A DNA stretch of 64,000 nucleotides from Actinoallomurus sp040655075 (GCF_040655075.1 NZ_JBFAJC010000008.1:224384-288383); one strand, 5' to 3'. Positions 32,422 through 40,942 are shown, counted from the first letter of the stretch. A program made the numbers and translations. The notes: generated by a model not told the origin, from the letters alone.

Positions 32422-33882
32422 ATGTACGACACCGTCGAATCGACCGAACCCGAGCTGATCGCACCGGCGGTGAGCGACCGTGCCCGATGGCTCGCGCTCG
32501 TCGTGTTGTGCGGCGGCATGCTGCTGATCGTCATCGACGCCACGGTGGTGAACGTCGCGCTGCCCGCCATCCAACGTGACCTCGGCTTCTCCTCTTCCGG
32601 CCTCGCCTGGGTGGTCAACGCCTACCTGATCGCCTTCGGCGGGCTGCTGCTGCTCGCCGGGCGGCTGGGCGACCTGGTCTCCCGCCGGGGCGTCTTCATC
32701 ACCGGCCTCGTGGTCTTCACGGCCGCCTCGCTCGCCTGCGGGCTCGCGCAGGGACCGGCGGTGCTGATCGCGGCGCGGTTCGTCCAGGGCGTCGGCGGTG
32801 CGATGACCTCGTCCGTGATCCTCGGGATGATCGTCACGCTGTTCCCCGAGCCCCGGGAGCAGGCGAAGGCCATCGGCGTCTACAGCTTCGTCGCGTCCGC
32901 CGGCGGCTCGGCCGGGCTGCTCGCCGGCGGGATGCTGACGCAGGCGCTGAACTGGCACTGGATCTTCTTCATCAACCTGCCGGTCGGCGTGGCGACGCTC
33001 GTGATGTCCCTGCGGGTGCTCGACCGGGACAAGGGCCTCGGGTTCGGGGCGGGTACGGACGTCCTCGGCGCGATCCTCATCACCGCCGCGCTGATGCTCG
33101 GCGTCTACACCATCGTCGATCCGGCCGCGGCCCAGGGCTGGACCGCCCCGCGTACGCTCGAACTCGCCGCCGTCACGCTCGTGTTGCTGACCGCCTTCGT
33201 CGTACGGGAGGCGACGGCGCGCAGCCCGCTCGTGCCGCTGCGGATCTTCCGCTCGCGGAACGTCACCGGCGCCAACATGGTCCAGGCGCTGGCCGTCTCC
33301 GGGATGTTCGGCATGTTCTTCCTCGGAGTGCTCTATCTCCAGCGGGTGCTCGGCTACGACGCGCTGCGGACCGGGCTCGCCTTCCTGCCCACGACCGTCG
33401 TGATGGCCACCGTCTCGCTGCGCTTCGCCGAACGCCTCATCATGGCGTTCAGCGTCCGGGTGACGCTGCTCAGCGGGCTGACGCTGGCCGCCGTGGGTCT
33501 CATGCTGTTCGCCCGCGCGCCCGTGGACGGCGCCTTCCTGACCGACGTCCTGCCCGCGGTGGTCCTCATCGGCACCGGCGTCGGCGTCGCGTTCCCCGCG
33601 CTGGCGGCGCTGGCCATGTCGGACGCCACCCCGAGCGACGCGGGCCTCGCCTCCGGCCTCATCAACACGACCACGCAGGTGGGAGCGGCCGTCGGGCTGG
33701 CGGTCCTGGCGACCCTCTCGGCCGCGCACGGCCGTACGCTCGCGGGCCATGGCGCGTCCGCCGTCACCGCCGCGGCCGGCGGCTACCGCCTCGGCTTCAT
33801 GGTCGCGGCAGGCCTCGTCGCCGTCGCCGTCCTGATCGCCGTCACGGTCCCGCACCGTACGGCCCGGCCGTCTTCGGACTGA
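32422..33882 (+). CDS. DHA2-family MFS efflux transporter (14 TMS)
   Basis: A 486-residue MFS exporter. Marks are LLIVIDATVVNVALPAI in helix 1, GRLGDLVSRRGVF (motif A) and the helix-5 region SAGGSAGLLAGGML with FFINLPVGVATL. Length and pattern fit 14-helix drug:H+ antiporters of actinomycetes. The ATG follows GAAGGATC. It has no adjacent intact regulator; the nearest upstream genes are remnants. The substrate is unknown. It differs clearly from the exporter at 5035. Confidence 0.92.
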   Translation: MYDTVESTEPELIAPAVSDRARWLALVVLCGGMLLIVIDATVVNVALPAIQRDLGFSSSGLAWVVNAYLIAFGGLLLLAGRLGDLVSRRGVFITGLVVFTAASLACGLAQGPAVLIAARFVQGVGGAMTSSVILGMIVTLFPEPREQAKAIGVYSFVASAGGSAGLLAGGMLTQALNWHWIFFINLPVGVATLVMSLRVLDRDKGLGFGAGTDVLGAILITAALMLGVYTIVDPAAAQGWTAPRTLELAAVTLVLLTAFVVREATARSPLVPLRIFRSRNVTGANMVQALAVSGMFGMFFLGVLYLQRVLGYDALRTGLAFLPTTVVMATVSLRFAERLIMAFSVRVTLLSGLTLAAVGLMLFARAPVDGAFLTDVLPAVVLIGTGVGVAFPALAALAMSDATPSDAGLASGLINTTTQVGAAVGLAVLATLSAAHGRTLAGHGASAVTAAAGGYRLGFMVAAGLVAVAVLIAVTVPHRTARPSSD

Positions 33883-34052
33883 GTCGAACATCCTCTAACG
33901 GTCCACCGAAACCAGCCTGCCGACAGCAAATAAAGCCGTGAACTGCGCCCACTGGATAAGTAGCCATAATTGACCGAAATATCGACGGTGTCATCCGACA
34001 TAGTGGCCACTTAAGGCTGGAACGTCCACACCTGGTCAGGGCCTTCAATATT

Positions 34053-35030
34053 TTGGGATATGCCGCATACGATCCAGCTCCGACGCGAGATCACATCCTG
34101 ACGCTGAACGCCGGGAAGTCGTTCCCGTACACGGTGTATTCGACCTCGATCGCGACGGACTCCTCCGGCGTGCAGGTCGGAGTCAGCGATCCCGATAAGG
34201 CGCGGCGGCTGGCGCGCCGGTCCAACGGGCCGGCCTCCGAGCAAGCGCTGAGCGCGACGACGCCGAACGTGCCGATCACCTTCACGAAGGGCGCTTTGGT
34301 CGAGGGTGCCGCCTGGCGCGACGTCAAGTGGCATGACACGACGCCTTTCATCGGCGGTGACGTCATCACCGACGGTAACGAATACTGCAGCGCCGGACTG
34401 CCGGCGATCCGCAACTCCGACGGGGCGACCGTTATGGTCACCGCGGATCACTGCTTCAAGAACGGCGCACAGGTCTACACCGGAAACGGAACCCCTGGGG
34501 CGCTCACTGGAAGCACTGGAAACTGGGTCGGCCAGCGGACCAGCGCCACCCAGGAATTCGACGCGGAAATCCTCGTGGGGACCAACAACAATGCCGATGA
34601 GAGCGACACCGACGGATGGAAGCCGCTGACTCGCTACGCCTACTCCTATAACGGAGACTACGTCTGCCAGGACGGGGGCGCGTCGTTCTTCGACTACCAC
34701 AACGCGGGCACGAGCCCCACGCCGTGCAACATCAAGGTCGCGAACGAGGACGTCACCTGGAAGATGAACGACGCCTACGGCACTGAGCACGACACCAGAG
34801 GCGTCAAGGGGCAGAACACCTCGTCGTCGAACAGCAAGTACGCGGTCTGCCAGGGAGACAGCGGTGGGACTGTCTTCACCGCTGTCAACTCGGATTGGTC
34901 GGCGAGCGCCCGTGAAGCCCGCGGAATCGTCTCCGCCCAGGACGGTGCGCCGTGCAGCACTAACATTTACTGGACCGAGGCCACCGACATCTTCAATCGT
35001 CTCGGCCTGCACCTGAACCCGACCACCTGA
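34053..35030 (+). CDS. Chymotrypsin-fold serine protease, N-terminally truncated
   Basis: The catalytic domain of an S1-type protease is complete: H133 in VTADHCF, D170 in QEFDAEIL and S270 in CQGDSGGTVF, with the paired cysteines of secreted members (YCSAG/DHCF, YVCQ/PCNI, VCQGDS/PCSTN). A part of a propeptide precedes it (about 1-75). The best start is a TTG at 34053; tracing the frame upstream reaches a stop at 33957 without a start or signal peptide, so the gene has lost its 5' end. Base composition is less GC-rich than its neighbours, suggesting transfer. It is likely inactive because it cannot be exported. Confidence 0.75.
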   Translation: MGYAAYDPAPTRDHILTLNAGKSFPYTVYSTSIATDSSGVQVGVSDPDKARRLARRSNGPASEQALSATTPNVPITFTKGALVEGAAWRDVKWHDTTPFIGGDVITDGNEYCSAGLPAIRNSDGATVMVTADHCFKNGAQVYTGNGTPGALTGSTGNWVGQRTSATQEFDAEILVGTNNNADESDTDGWKPLTRYAYSYNGDYVCQDGGASFFDYHNAGTSPTPCNIKVANEDVTWKMNDAYGTEHDTRGVKGQNTSSSNSKYAVCQGDSGGTVFTAVNSDWSASAREARGIVSAQDGAPCSTNIYWTEATDIFNRLGLHLNPTT

Positions 35031-35087
35031 CATCACGCGGAAGGCGACTGGCGCCACCTGCCGGGGCGGCGGGTGACCAGTACTGGT

Positions 35088-35129
35088 CCCCGGCGGTCGC
35101 TGCGACTACATTCGCAGTGACCACCGGGG
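35088..35129. terminator. Long imperfect hairpin between convergent genes
   Basis: The stem pairs CCCCGG-GGTC-CTGCGA with TCGCAG-GACC-CCGGGG around ACTACAT, with small mismatches. A separate 14-bp perfect palindrome GACCAGTACTGGTC (35075-35088) abuts it. They lie between the protease and the convergent methyltransferase. Confidence 0.6.
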
Positions 35130-35183
35130 ACACGGCCTGCGTCTTCGGCCTCCAGGCGCGGGATCGGCCCGATCAGGCGCCGG

Positions 35184-35954
35184 TCACCGGACGGCGCACA
35201 GGATGCGGTTGTCGCCGTGCTGCCACAGCGGGCCGACCTCGCCGAAGCCGGTCTCCCGGAGGACGCGGACGTGCGTGGACAGCAGACCGGACTCGGAGCC
35301 GTGATGGCCGGCGGCGGAGGCGTCGCGGGCCTCCTTGAGACCGCCGAGCACCGGGTCCGCGGCGGCGGCGTCCCACCACTGCCGCCAGCCCTCCGGCCGG
35401 TCCCCGGCGAATCGCCGCTCGGTCTCCAGCTCCTGCAGGGCGCGGTCGAGCCGGGCGATGACCGGGGTGGCGTCCTCGGCCGAGAAGTTGTCGCCGTTGA
35501 GGAACAGGCCGCCGGGGCGCATCACGGTGGCCAGCTCGCCGTACGTCACCCGCAGCTCCGCCTCGGAGATCCAGTGGAGGGCGGTGGTGCTCACCGCGGC
35601 GTCCACCTTCCGGTCCAGGCGTAGCCGGGCCGCCCACCCGGGCGCGCGCAGGTCGAGGTCGGCGAACGTGAGGCTGTCCCGCCCGGCGTGCAGCGCGCGC
35701 CCCAGCGACAGCAGCAGCGGGTCGGTGTCGATGGCGATGACCCGGGCCTGGGGGAGGCGGTCGAGCAGCCGGGCCGACAGGGAGCCCGGTCCGCAGCCCA
35801 GGTCCAGGACGAGGGGGTCGGGCCGGCCGGCGCCGGCGGCGACCGCGTCGATGAGGGCGGTGAACCGCTCCTCGCGGTCGGGGAGGAAGCCCTCCTGCTG
35901 GCGGTCCCAGCGGGTGATCCAGCGGTCGGCGACGTCGCGGGTGAGTGTTGCCAT
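35184..35954 (-). CDS. Class I SAM-dependent methyltransferase
   Basis: A 256-residue protein with the Rossmann-like methyltransferase fold. Motif I is LVLDLGCGPGSLS (about 45-57), acidic loop VIAIDTDPLLL, motif II/III DAAVSTTALHWIS, and a post-motif strand VMRPGGLFLNGDN. The acceptor is unknown; it could act on a small molecule such as a polyketide or toxin. The ATG at 35954 (MATLTRDVADRWITRWD) is chosen because the longer version would run over the divergent regulator's promoter. It is divergent from a CGNR-type regulator that likely controls it. Confidence 0.85.
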   Translation of the reverse strand: MATLTRDVADRWITRWDRQQEGFLPDREERFTALIDAVAAGAGRPDPLVLDLGCGPGSLSARLLDRLPQARVIAIDTDPLLLSLGRALHAGRDSLTFADLDLRAPGWAARLRLDRKVDAAVSTTALHWISEAELRVTYGELATVMRPGGLFLNGDNFSAEDATPVIARLDRALQELETERRFAGDRPEGWRQWWDAAAADPVLGGLKEARDASAAGHHGSESGLLSTHVRVLRETGFGEVGPLWQHGDNRILCAVR

Positions 35955-35963
35955 GAGCCCCTC

Positions 35964-36020
35964 CGTAACTGACGTATAAGCTTTTACCAGTGACACGCTA
36001 GATCGAGAGGCGTAACTGGT
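35964..36020. promoter_or_regulatory. Repeats in methyltransferase-CGNR divergent spacer
   Basis: CGTAACTG occurs at 35964-35971 and 36011-36018, and ACCAGT (35986-35991) is inverted relative to ACTGGT (36015-36020). All lie in the 69-bp spacer, suggesting an operator for the CGNR protein. Confidence 0.5.
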
Positions 36021-36023
36021 CAA

Positions 36024-36599
36024 GTGAATTTCAACAGTCACATGGACGCGGTGGTGGCGAGCGCCGTCGGCCTGGTCAACGCCCTCACGGAGGGCGAGCG
36101 GCGCGGGCGGCCGTACCGGCTGCCGGACGCCGCAGCCCGGGCGGAGGCCGCCACCGAGGTGCTACGTGCCGTCAGCCGGCGCACCGAGATCACCGAGTCG
36201 CAGGTCGGCGAGCTGACCGCCATCGCGCGGGAACTACGGGTCGTCTTCGAGGCGGTCGCCGCCGGAGACCTCGACGCCGCCTCGGAACAGGTCAATCGGC
36301 TGCTCGAGGGGACACAGGCCAGGCCGCGGCTCACCCGCCATGACGGGGAGCCCTGGCACATTCACTTCCACGGCGCGGGGGACGGGCTCGCCGCCGAGTG
36401 GGCGGCTCCGTGCGCCACCGGCCTGGCCGTGGTCCTCGGCGGCGAGCTGCACGACCGGCTCGGCGTGTGCACGGCGCCGCACTGCGACCGGGTCTACGTC
36501 GACACGTCGCGCAACGGCATGCGCCGCTTCTGCTCCACCGCGTGCCAGAACCGGGTCAAGACCGCGGCGTTCCGCGCCCGGGCCCAGTCCCGGCCGTGA
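36024..36599 (+). CDS. CGNR zinc-finger (ABATE-domain) putative stress-induced regulator
   Basis: A 191-residue protein of the ABATE/CGNR family. The N-terminal ABATE part has DAVVASAVGLVNALTEGERRGR. The C-terminal zinc finger has CTAPHCDRVYVDTSRNGMRRFCS and then ACQNRVKTAAFRAR, matching the Cys-x4-Cys...Cys-x3-Cys plus (G/Q)NR-K signature. Members are predicted transcription factors, often divergent from methyltransferases or other small genes, as here. Start GTG at 36024 is weakly supported (GAGAGG 13 bases upstream). Confidence 0.87.
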   Translation: MNFNSHMDAVVASAVGLVNALTEGERRGRPYRLPDAAARAEAATEVLRAVSRRTEITESQVGELTAIARELRVVFEAVAAGDLDAASEQVNRLLEGTQARPRLTRHDGEPWHIHFHGAGDGLAAEWAAPCATGLAVVLGGELHDRLGVCTAPHCDRVYVDTSRNGMRRFCSTACQNRVKTAAFRARAQSRP

Positions 36600-36618
36600 G
36601 CGCCCGCCGCCTTCGCAG

Positions 36619-37653
36619 TCAGGGGGTGAGGTGTTCGGCGAGCCAGGCGAGGGCGAGGGGATAGCGGTACTCGATGGCGCCGTGGCCCGCGTCGAACAGC
36701 TCGAAGTGGACCGCGTCGTCCGCCACGCCGGCGGCCGCGACCGCGCGGCGGAAGGCGACGGCGCCGAAGTCGAGGTGGTACTCGTCCTTGGTGCCCGCGT
36801 CGATCCAGACGGCCCGCAGCGAGCGCAGCGCCTCGGCGTACTCCGGGCGCCGGGCCATCAGCACCGGGTCGTTGGCCAGCCAGCGCTCCCAGACCTCCGG
36901 GATGACGGCGCCGGTGTCGTCGAACGGCAGACGGACCGTGCCGTCCTCATCGGCGGAGTACGCCGCGGAGTACCCGTAGATCTCGATGAGCGGGAAGTCG
37001 GTCTCCTTGGTGCCGGCGAGCCGGCCCCGGAAGTCGGCGAGGAACTTCTCGATCGAGCCGTCGTACGCGTCGCGCAGGATGCGGGCCGTCTTGGGGAACT
37101 CCGAGCGGTAGCAGACGTCGAACAGGGCGTCGCCCGCGTGCGTGGCGAGCGCGCCGAACACGTCCGGCCTCAGCATCGGCGTGATCATCGCGCCGTAGCC
37201 GCCGCTGGACTTGCCGCTGATCCCGCGGTGGTCCCGGTCGGCGAGCGTCCGGTAGTGCGCGTCGACCCACGGCACGATCTCCTCGCACAGGTACGAGTGG
37301 TAGCGCCCGGTGCCGGGGGAGTCGAGGAACTGGCTGCCGCCGACCGCCGTCCACGCGTCGACGTAGACCACGATCACCGGCGGCGCCTCGCCGCGCGCGA
37401 AGACCTGGTCGGCCAACTCCGGGAAGGGCTGCCGCCACGGCGGGCGGTTGCGCCACATCGGCAGCGAGCCGGTGTAGCCCTGGATCACATAGACCGCGGG
37501 GTAGCGGCGGTCCGGCTCGTCGTCGTACCCCGGCGGGACGTACACCCACAGCGGCCGCCGGTGCGGGTCGCCGAGAGGGTTGTCGCGCAGCAGATCGCTG
37601 GCGAAGTCGTGTTCGTCGATGCGTCCGGCGAGCTCGGCCGACCAGGGCAGCAT
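36619..37653 (-). CDS. Putative esterase, alpha/beta hydrolase fold
   Basis: A 344-residue protein of the esterase D/Fes-like (PF00756-type) alpha/beta hydrolases. The nucleophile elbow is GKSSG (S149), the acid is probably in WIDAGTKDEYHLD and the histidine in DAGHGAIEYRY. VYVPPGYDDEPDRRYPAVYVIQG is the typical family beginning. There is no signal peptide, so it acts in the cytosol. The substrate is unknown; ferric siderophore esters or acyl sugars are hydrolysed by relatives. It is a single gene between the CGNR gene and a terminator. Confidence 0.88.
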   Translation of the reverse strand: MLPWSAELAGRIDEHDFASDLLRDNPLGDPHRRPLWVYVPPGYDDEPDRRYPAVYVIQGYTGSLPMWRNRPPWRQPFPELADQVFARGEAPPVIVVYVDAWTAVGGSQFLDSPGTGRYHSYLCEEIVPWVDAHYRTLADRDHRGISGKSSGGYGAMITPMLRPDVFGALATHAGDALFDVCYRSEFPKTARILRDAYDGSIEKFLADFRGRLAGTKETDFPLIEIYGYSAAYSADEDGTVRLPFDDTGAVIPEVWERWLANDPVLMARRPEYAEALRSLRAVWIDAGTKDEYHLDFGAVAFRRAVAAAGVADDAVHFELFDAGHGAIEYRYPLALAWLAEHLTP

Positions 37654-37688
37654 GTGGTGATCTTAACCCGGGGCAAGCCCGAGAGGGA

Positions 37689-37710
37689 CCGCGGGAGCGA
37701 ACTCCCGCGG
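37689..37710 (-). terminator. Terminator hairpin of the XRE-DUF397 pair
   Basis: CCGCGGGAG-CGAA-CTCCCGCGG: perfect 9-bp arms and a tetraloop, 22 bp after the DUF397 stop on the minus strand and 35 bp before the esterase start. Confidence 0.75.
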
Positions 37711-37732
37711 TCGGCTGGGCATGAGGTATGTG

Positions 37733-37840
37733 TCAGTCGTCGGAGCCGTCGATCACGGCGACCTCGACGCAGTCGGCATTGTTGGAACTGCGGCTGCTCT
37801 TGCGCCAGCCGGCGTCGGTGAGATCGGGGTGGCCACTCAT
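37733..37840 (-). CDS. DUF397 protein, short form (35 aa)
   Basis: Encodes 35 residues: MSGHPDLTDAGWRKSSRSSN then NADCVEVAVIDGSDD. The W-R-K-S-S-x-S...D-C-V-E-V pattern is the DUF397 signature. Usual members are about 60 residues and continue with an RDSK-P-x-GP segment, absent here, so it is a short or truncated member. The ATG has GGAGAG upstream. It lies 23 bp after the XRE/DUF5753 gene on the same strand, the standard pairing in actinomycetes (BldB/WhiJ-like systems), in which the small protein is thought to modulate the regulator. Confidence 0.85.
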   Translation of the reverse strand: MSGHPDLTDAGWRKSSRSSNNADCVEVAVIDGSDD

Positions 37841-37863
37841 CCCCTGCTCTCCTCTCTGCTAAA

Positions 37864-38754
37864 TCACCCCCGCGGGTACGGGGACGCATTCTTGAACTCG
37901 TCCGCCGCCGCCGCGATGAACTCGGCTGACTCGTCGGGTGGCAGCGCAGCGGCCCGCAGATGGTCGAACCAGGTCGTGTGACGGCGGACGTCCTTCTCCT
38001 TCTCGAGAAAGATGTTCCCGGCGGGACAGTCGATGTAGACGACGTCCAGGTCGGTGGGGTCGGGAAAGCCGATGATCGTGAAGGCCCCGTCGACGCCCGG
38101 GTGGGCGCCACGCGCGAACGGCAGTACCTGGATGGTGACGCCGGGCAGCTCGGCGGCCTCGAGCAGCCGCATCAGCTGAGAACGCATCACGGTGATGCCG
38201 CCGATCGGCCGGCGCAGGACCGCCTCGTCGATCACGGTCCACAGCTCCAGGCGGCCGGGCTCCTGCAGCATGGCCTGGCGGCGGGTGCGCAGCGCGATGC
38301 GCCGGTCGACGTTCTCGGGGGTCTCGCCGGGCCGACCGGCCTTGATCAGCGCGCGGGCGTACTCCTCGGTCTGCAGGAGACCGGGCACAAGATGGGTCTG
38401 GAACGTTCGAATGGAGGCGGCGGAGGCCTCCAGGCCGATGTAGGTGTCCAGGCCCGCGGACGTGGACAGCACCGCTTCGTACTCGGTCCACCAGCCGCGC
38501 TGCTGGGCGTCCTTGGCGAGCCCGAGGAGCTGGTCGCGCTGGGAGCCCTCGGGCAGCCCGTAGAGGTCGAGCATGTCCCGTACGTCGCGGATGCGCGCCA
38601 CCGACTTGCCGGTCTCGATGCGGCTGACGCGTGACATCGAGCACTCCAGGTGCTTCGCGACGTCTTCGATCATGAGACCCGCGGCTTCGCGGAGCCTCCG
38701 CAGCTCCATTCCGAGCCGGCGACGGCGAACGGTTGGACTACGGCCATCGGTCAT
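37864..38754 (-). CDS. XRE-family regulator with DUF5753 domain
   Basis: A 296-residue regulator: helix-turn-helix at about 12-70 (LGMELRRLREAAGLMIEDVAKHLECSMSRVSRIETGK) and a C-terminal DUF5753 domain with LVPGLLQTEEYARALI, the mark of this actinomycete family, then VTIQVLPFARGAHPGVDGAFTI. The ATG follows GGAGGTG. It forms an operon with the DUF397 gene. Such pairs affect development or secondary metabolism in Streptomyces; the role here is unknown. Confidence 0.92.
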   Translation of the reverse strand: MTDGRSPTVRRRRLGMELRRLREAAGLMIEDVAKHLECSMSRVSRIETGKSVARIRDVRDMLDLYGLPEGSQRDQLLGLAKDAQQRGWWTEYEAVLSTSAGLDTYIGLEASAASIRTFQTHLVPGLLQTEEYARALIKAGRPGETPENVDRRIALRTRRQAMLQEPGRLELWTVIDEAVLRRPIGGITVMRSQLMRLLEAAELPGVTIQVLPFARGAHPGVDGAFTIIGFPDPTDLDVVYIDCPAGNIFLEKEKDVRRHTTWFDHLRAAALPPDESAEFIAAAADEFKNASPYPRG

Positions 38755-39073
38755 GGGGCACCTCCATGGCGAGCGTCCTGCGGGAATGGCGAGAAGAGGG
38801 GGGGACCGGTGGTGGGCCGCGGTGGGTTAGGCCGAAACCCTCGGCCGGACCGCGGAAGGGCCGTTGAACTGTGCACGGGTGATGCCGAATCCGTCTGATC
38901 TATTTGTCCGAAAATACTTGCACGTCAAAGTGGGGGAGGACATCCTGACAGGGAAGGTCACTCACCGTTGCCATCTGGGCACCTTTTGCCACCGGATGGC
39001 ACCCTACCTGTTCAACGCCCTAGGGCGTACCCCTTCCTGCCGTATCGTCCAAGCGCGAGAGGGGTGGCAACCC
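38755..39073. promoter_or_regulatory. Intergenic region with inverted repeat
   Basis: The 319-bp gap between divergent genes holds no convincing gene. It is more AT-rich around 38895-38935. TGCCATC (38969-38975) and GATGGCA (38995-39001) form an inverted repeat that may be an operator for the XRE regulator or the 91-aa gene. Confidence 0.35.
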
Positions 39074-39349
39074 ATGGCCGCCACTGCGGATTCCCCGTCC
39101 GGGCCGCGGCGCCGCCACCTGGAGGCGCTCGCCCGCGAGGTCGAGGCCCGCGGTCTGCGCGGCGTGCTGGTCGGGGCCGAGGAGCCCATGCTGCGCGTGG
39201 TCGAGCCGGCCGGCGGGCGGAGCGTGATGGTGGTCGCCATGCCGACGTCCCGCGTCGCCTGGTCGTACCTGTGGGGCCGAGGCGGCCAGGCGGACGCCGC
39301 CGACCCCGCGCGCGCCGCCGAGGCGATCGCGCATTCCCTCGGCCGCTGA
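39074..39349 (+). CDS. Small hypothetical protein (91 aa)
   Basis: Not recognised. It has a helix (RRHLEALAREVEARGLRGVLV), a strand-turn-strand (MLRVVEPAGGRSVMVVAMP), a WSYLWGRGGQADAAD segment and a final helix. It is soluble, with no cysteines or metal motifs. The ATG at 39074 is chosen because GAGAGGGG lies upstream; the frame is open further but enters the regulatory gap. It is divergent from the XRE/DUF397 pair, where small uncharacterised proteins of this kind are often found. Confidence 0.6.
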   Translation: MAATADSPSGPRRRHLEALAREVEARGLRGVLVGAEEPMLRVVEPAGGRSVMVVAMPTSRVAWSYLWGRGGQADAADPARAAEAIAHSLGR

Positions 39350-39393
39350 GCCGCGGAGGCCGCCTGCGGGTCGGCACTTTACAAAACCCACTC

Positions 39394-39409
39394 CCGAACG
39401 TATGTTCGA
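39394..39409. promoter_or_regulatory. LexA (SOS) box upstream of DUF6504 gene
   Basis: CCGAACGTATGTTCGA matches the actinobacterial SOS box TCGAAC-N4-GTTCGA at all but the first base. It lies 132 bp before the DUF6504 start, suggesting induction by DNA damage. Confidence 0.75.
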
Positions 39410-39540
39410 ACTTGTCGCCTGCCTTCCCCCAGGCTCACTCTCTGTCACCGATCCGGAAGGTGGGCGGCCCGCGTGGGCGGAGCGAGCGAAGGGTTCGCCA
39501 GGGCGTGCCCTGGGCGTGGAGACGCGCCGGGCGGCGGCCG

Positions 39541-39816
39541 ATGAGCCGGGTGTACGGCGACCCGGTCGAGGTCTGGCTCAGCGACGGCAGGCCCTCGCGC
39601 TTCGTCTGGCGCGGCCGGCTCTACACGGTGCTGCGCGTCCTGGATCGCTGGGTCACCACCCGCGACTGGTGGCACGAACGGCATCCTGAGGCCCCGGAAG
39701 GCGCCGAGCGGGAGTTCTGGCGCGTCGAGGCCACCCCAGACCGGGCGATCGGCGTGTACGAACTGCGCCACGACCAGGCGACCGGCACGTGGATGCTCTC
39801 CCGCGCCTGGAACTAG
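39541..39816 (+). CDS. DUF6504 family protein
   Basis: A 91-residue protein: RVYGDPVEVWLSDGRPSRFVW, RLYTVLRVLDRWVTTRDWW, EREFWRVEATPDRAIGVYEL. This is the DUF6504 pattern, a small beta-rich protein usually encoded next to translesion DNA synthesis genes (ImuB/DnaE2 type) in actinomycetes. Here no polymerase gene is nearby, but a LexA-type box lies upstream, keeping the DNA damage link. The start ATG at 39541 lacks a strong ribosome site, so an earlier start is possible. Confidence 0.8.
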   Translation: MSRVYGDPVEVWLSDGRPSRFVWRGRLYTVLRVLDRWVTTRDWWHERHPEAPEGAEREFWRVEATPDRAIGVYELRHDQATGTWMLSRAWN

Positions 39817-39840
39817 GGCGCGTCCGGTGGATCACGAATC

Positions 39841-40869
39841 TCAGGACTCGACGAGGTCGCGGATGGCCTTCAGGGTCGATTCGTCCTTCACTCCGGCGAT
39901 GAGGAGTGTGGTCACGGGGGAGTCCTGCCACAAGCGGAGGCGTTCCTTGATGCGGCCGATCGGGCCGAGCAGGGAGATGGAGTCGGCCAGCTCGTCCGGC
40001 ACCGCCTTGATCGCCTCGTCGCGTCGGCCCGACAGGAACAGCTCCTGCACGCGTACGGCCTCCTCGGCGTAGCCCAGCCGCCCGATCAGGTCGAGGTGGA
40101 AGTTGCGGTCCTTGGCGCCCATCCCGCCGATGTAGAACGCCAGCGGGATCTTGGCGAACTCCAGTGCGGTCGCCAGGTCGTCCGTCACGATCGTCGTCAC
40201 GGTCGCGGCGATGTCGAACCCCTCCCGGCGGCCCGCCAACGACGCGCCGAACACCGCCTCGATCTGGGCCGGATCGACGAAGAGGGGCAGCCAGCCGTCC
40301 GCGATCTCAGTGGCGAGGGCGATGTTCTTCGGGCCCTCCGCGCCGAGGTAGACCGGGATCCGCGGGCGTACCGGATGGACGATCGACTTGAGCGGCTTGC
40401 CGAGCCCGGTGACGCGGCCGGGGCCGTACGCCGACGCCGGCAGGGGCAGCGGATAGTGGGGGCCGGCGGAGGTCACCGGCTCCTCGCGCCGCCAGACGTC
40501 CCGCAGGATCCGGACGTACTCGCGCGTACGCTCCAGCGGCCGGGCGAACGGCACGCCGTACCAGCCCTCGACGACCTGGGGGCCGGACGCGCCGATGCCG
40601 AGGGTGAGCCGTCCGCCGGACAGCGCGTCGAGCGTCAGCGCGTGCATGGCGGTCGCGGCGGGGGTGCGGGCGGACATCTGGACCACCGCCGTGCCCAGTT
40701 TGATGCGCGACGTCCGGGCGCCGTACCAGGCGAGCGTGGTGAAGGCGTCGGAGCCGTACGCCTCGGCGGTGAAGACGTATTCGTAGCCGAGCCGTTCGGC
40801 GGCCAGCACCGTCTCGGTGGCGTCCTCCGGATCCCGCTGCCAGTAGCCGACGTTGATGCCGAGCCTCAT
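39841..40869 (-). CDS. Luciferase-like (LLM) F420-dependent oxidoreductase
   Basis: A 342-residue luciferase-like monooxygenase fold protein of the F420-dependent class: RLGINVGYWQRDPEDATE at the start, RIKLGTAVVQMSARTPAATAMHALTLDALSGGR-type segments in overlapping blocks, GASGPQVVEGWYG and RIPVYLGAEGPKN. The pattern fits actinobacterial F420 (rather than FMN) enzymes. It should transfer hydride between F420 and an unknown substrate; relatives act in steroid or lipid metabolism. The ATG follows GGGAGG. A KstR-like palindrome lies 20 bp upstream of the start. Confidence 0.88.
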   Translation of the reverse strand: MRLGINVGYWQRDPEDATETVLAAERLGYEYVFTAEAYGSDAFTTLAWYGARTSRIKLGTAVVQMSARTPAATAMHALTLDALSGGRLTLGIGASGPQVVEGWYGVPFARPLERTREYVRILRDVWRREEPVTSAGPHYPLPLPASAYGPGRVTGLGKPLKSIVHPVRPRIPVYLGAEGPKNIALATEIADGWLPLFVDPAQIEAVFGASLAGRREGFDIAATVTTIVTDDLATALEFAKIPLAFYIGGMGAKDRNFHLDLIGRLGYAEEAVRVQELFLSGRRDEAIKAVPDELADSISLLGPIGRIKERLRLWQDSPVTTLLIAGVKDESTLKAIRDLVES

Positions 40870-40888
40870 CCGCGCGCCTCCCTAAAAC

Positions 40889-40902
40889 TAGAACGCGTTC
40901 TA
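40889..40902. promoter_or_regulatory. KstR-like palindrome before the LLM gene
   Basis: TAGAACGCGTTCTA is a perfect 14-bp palindrome that resembles the mycobacterial KstR operator (TAGAAC-N2-GTTCTA), the TetR-type repressor of sterol catabolism genes. Position just upstream of the ribosome site fits repression. Confidence 0.65.
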
Positions 40903-40942
40903 TTCAAGCAGATCGACGTCGATCCGGCACGGCCCCGAGGCC

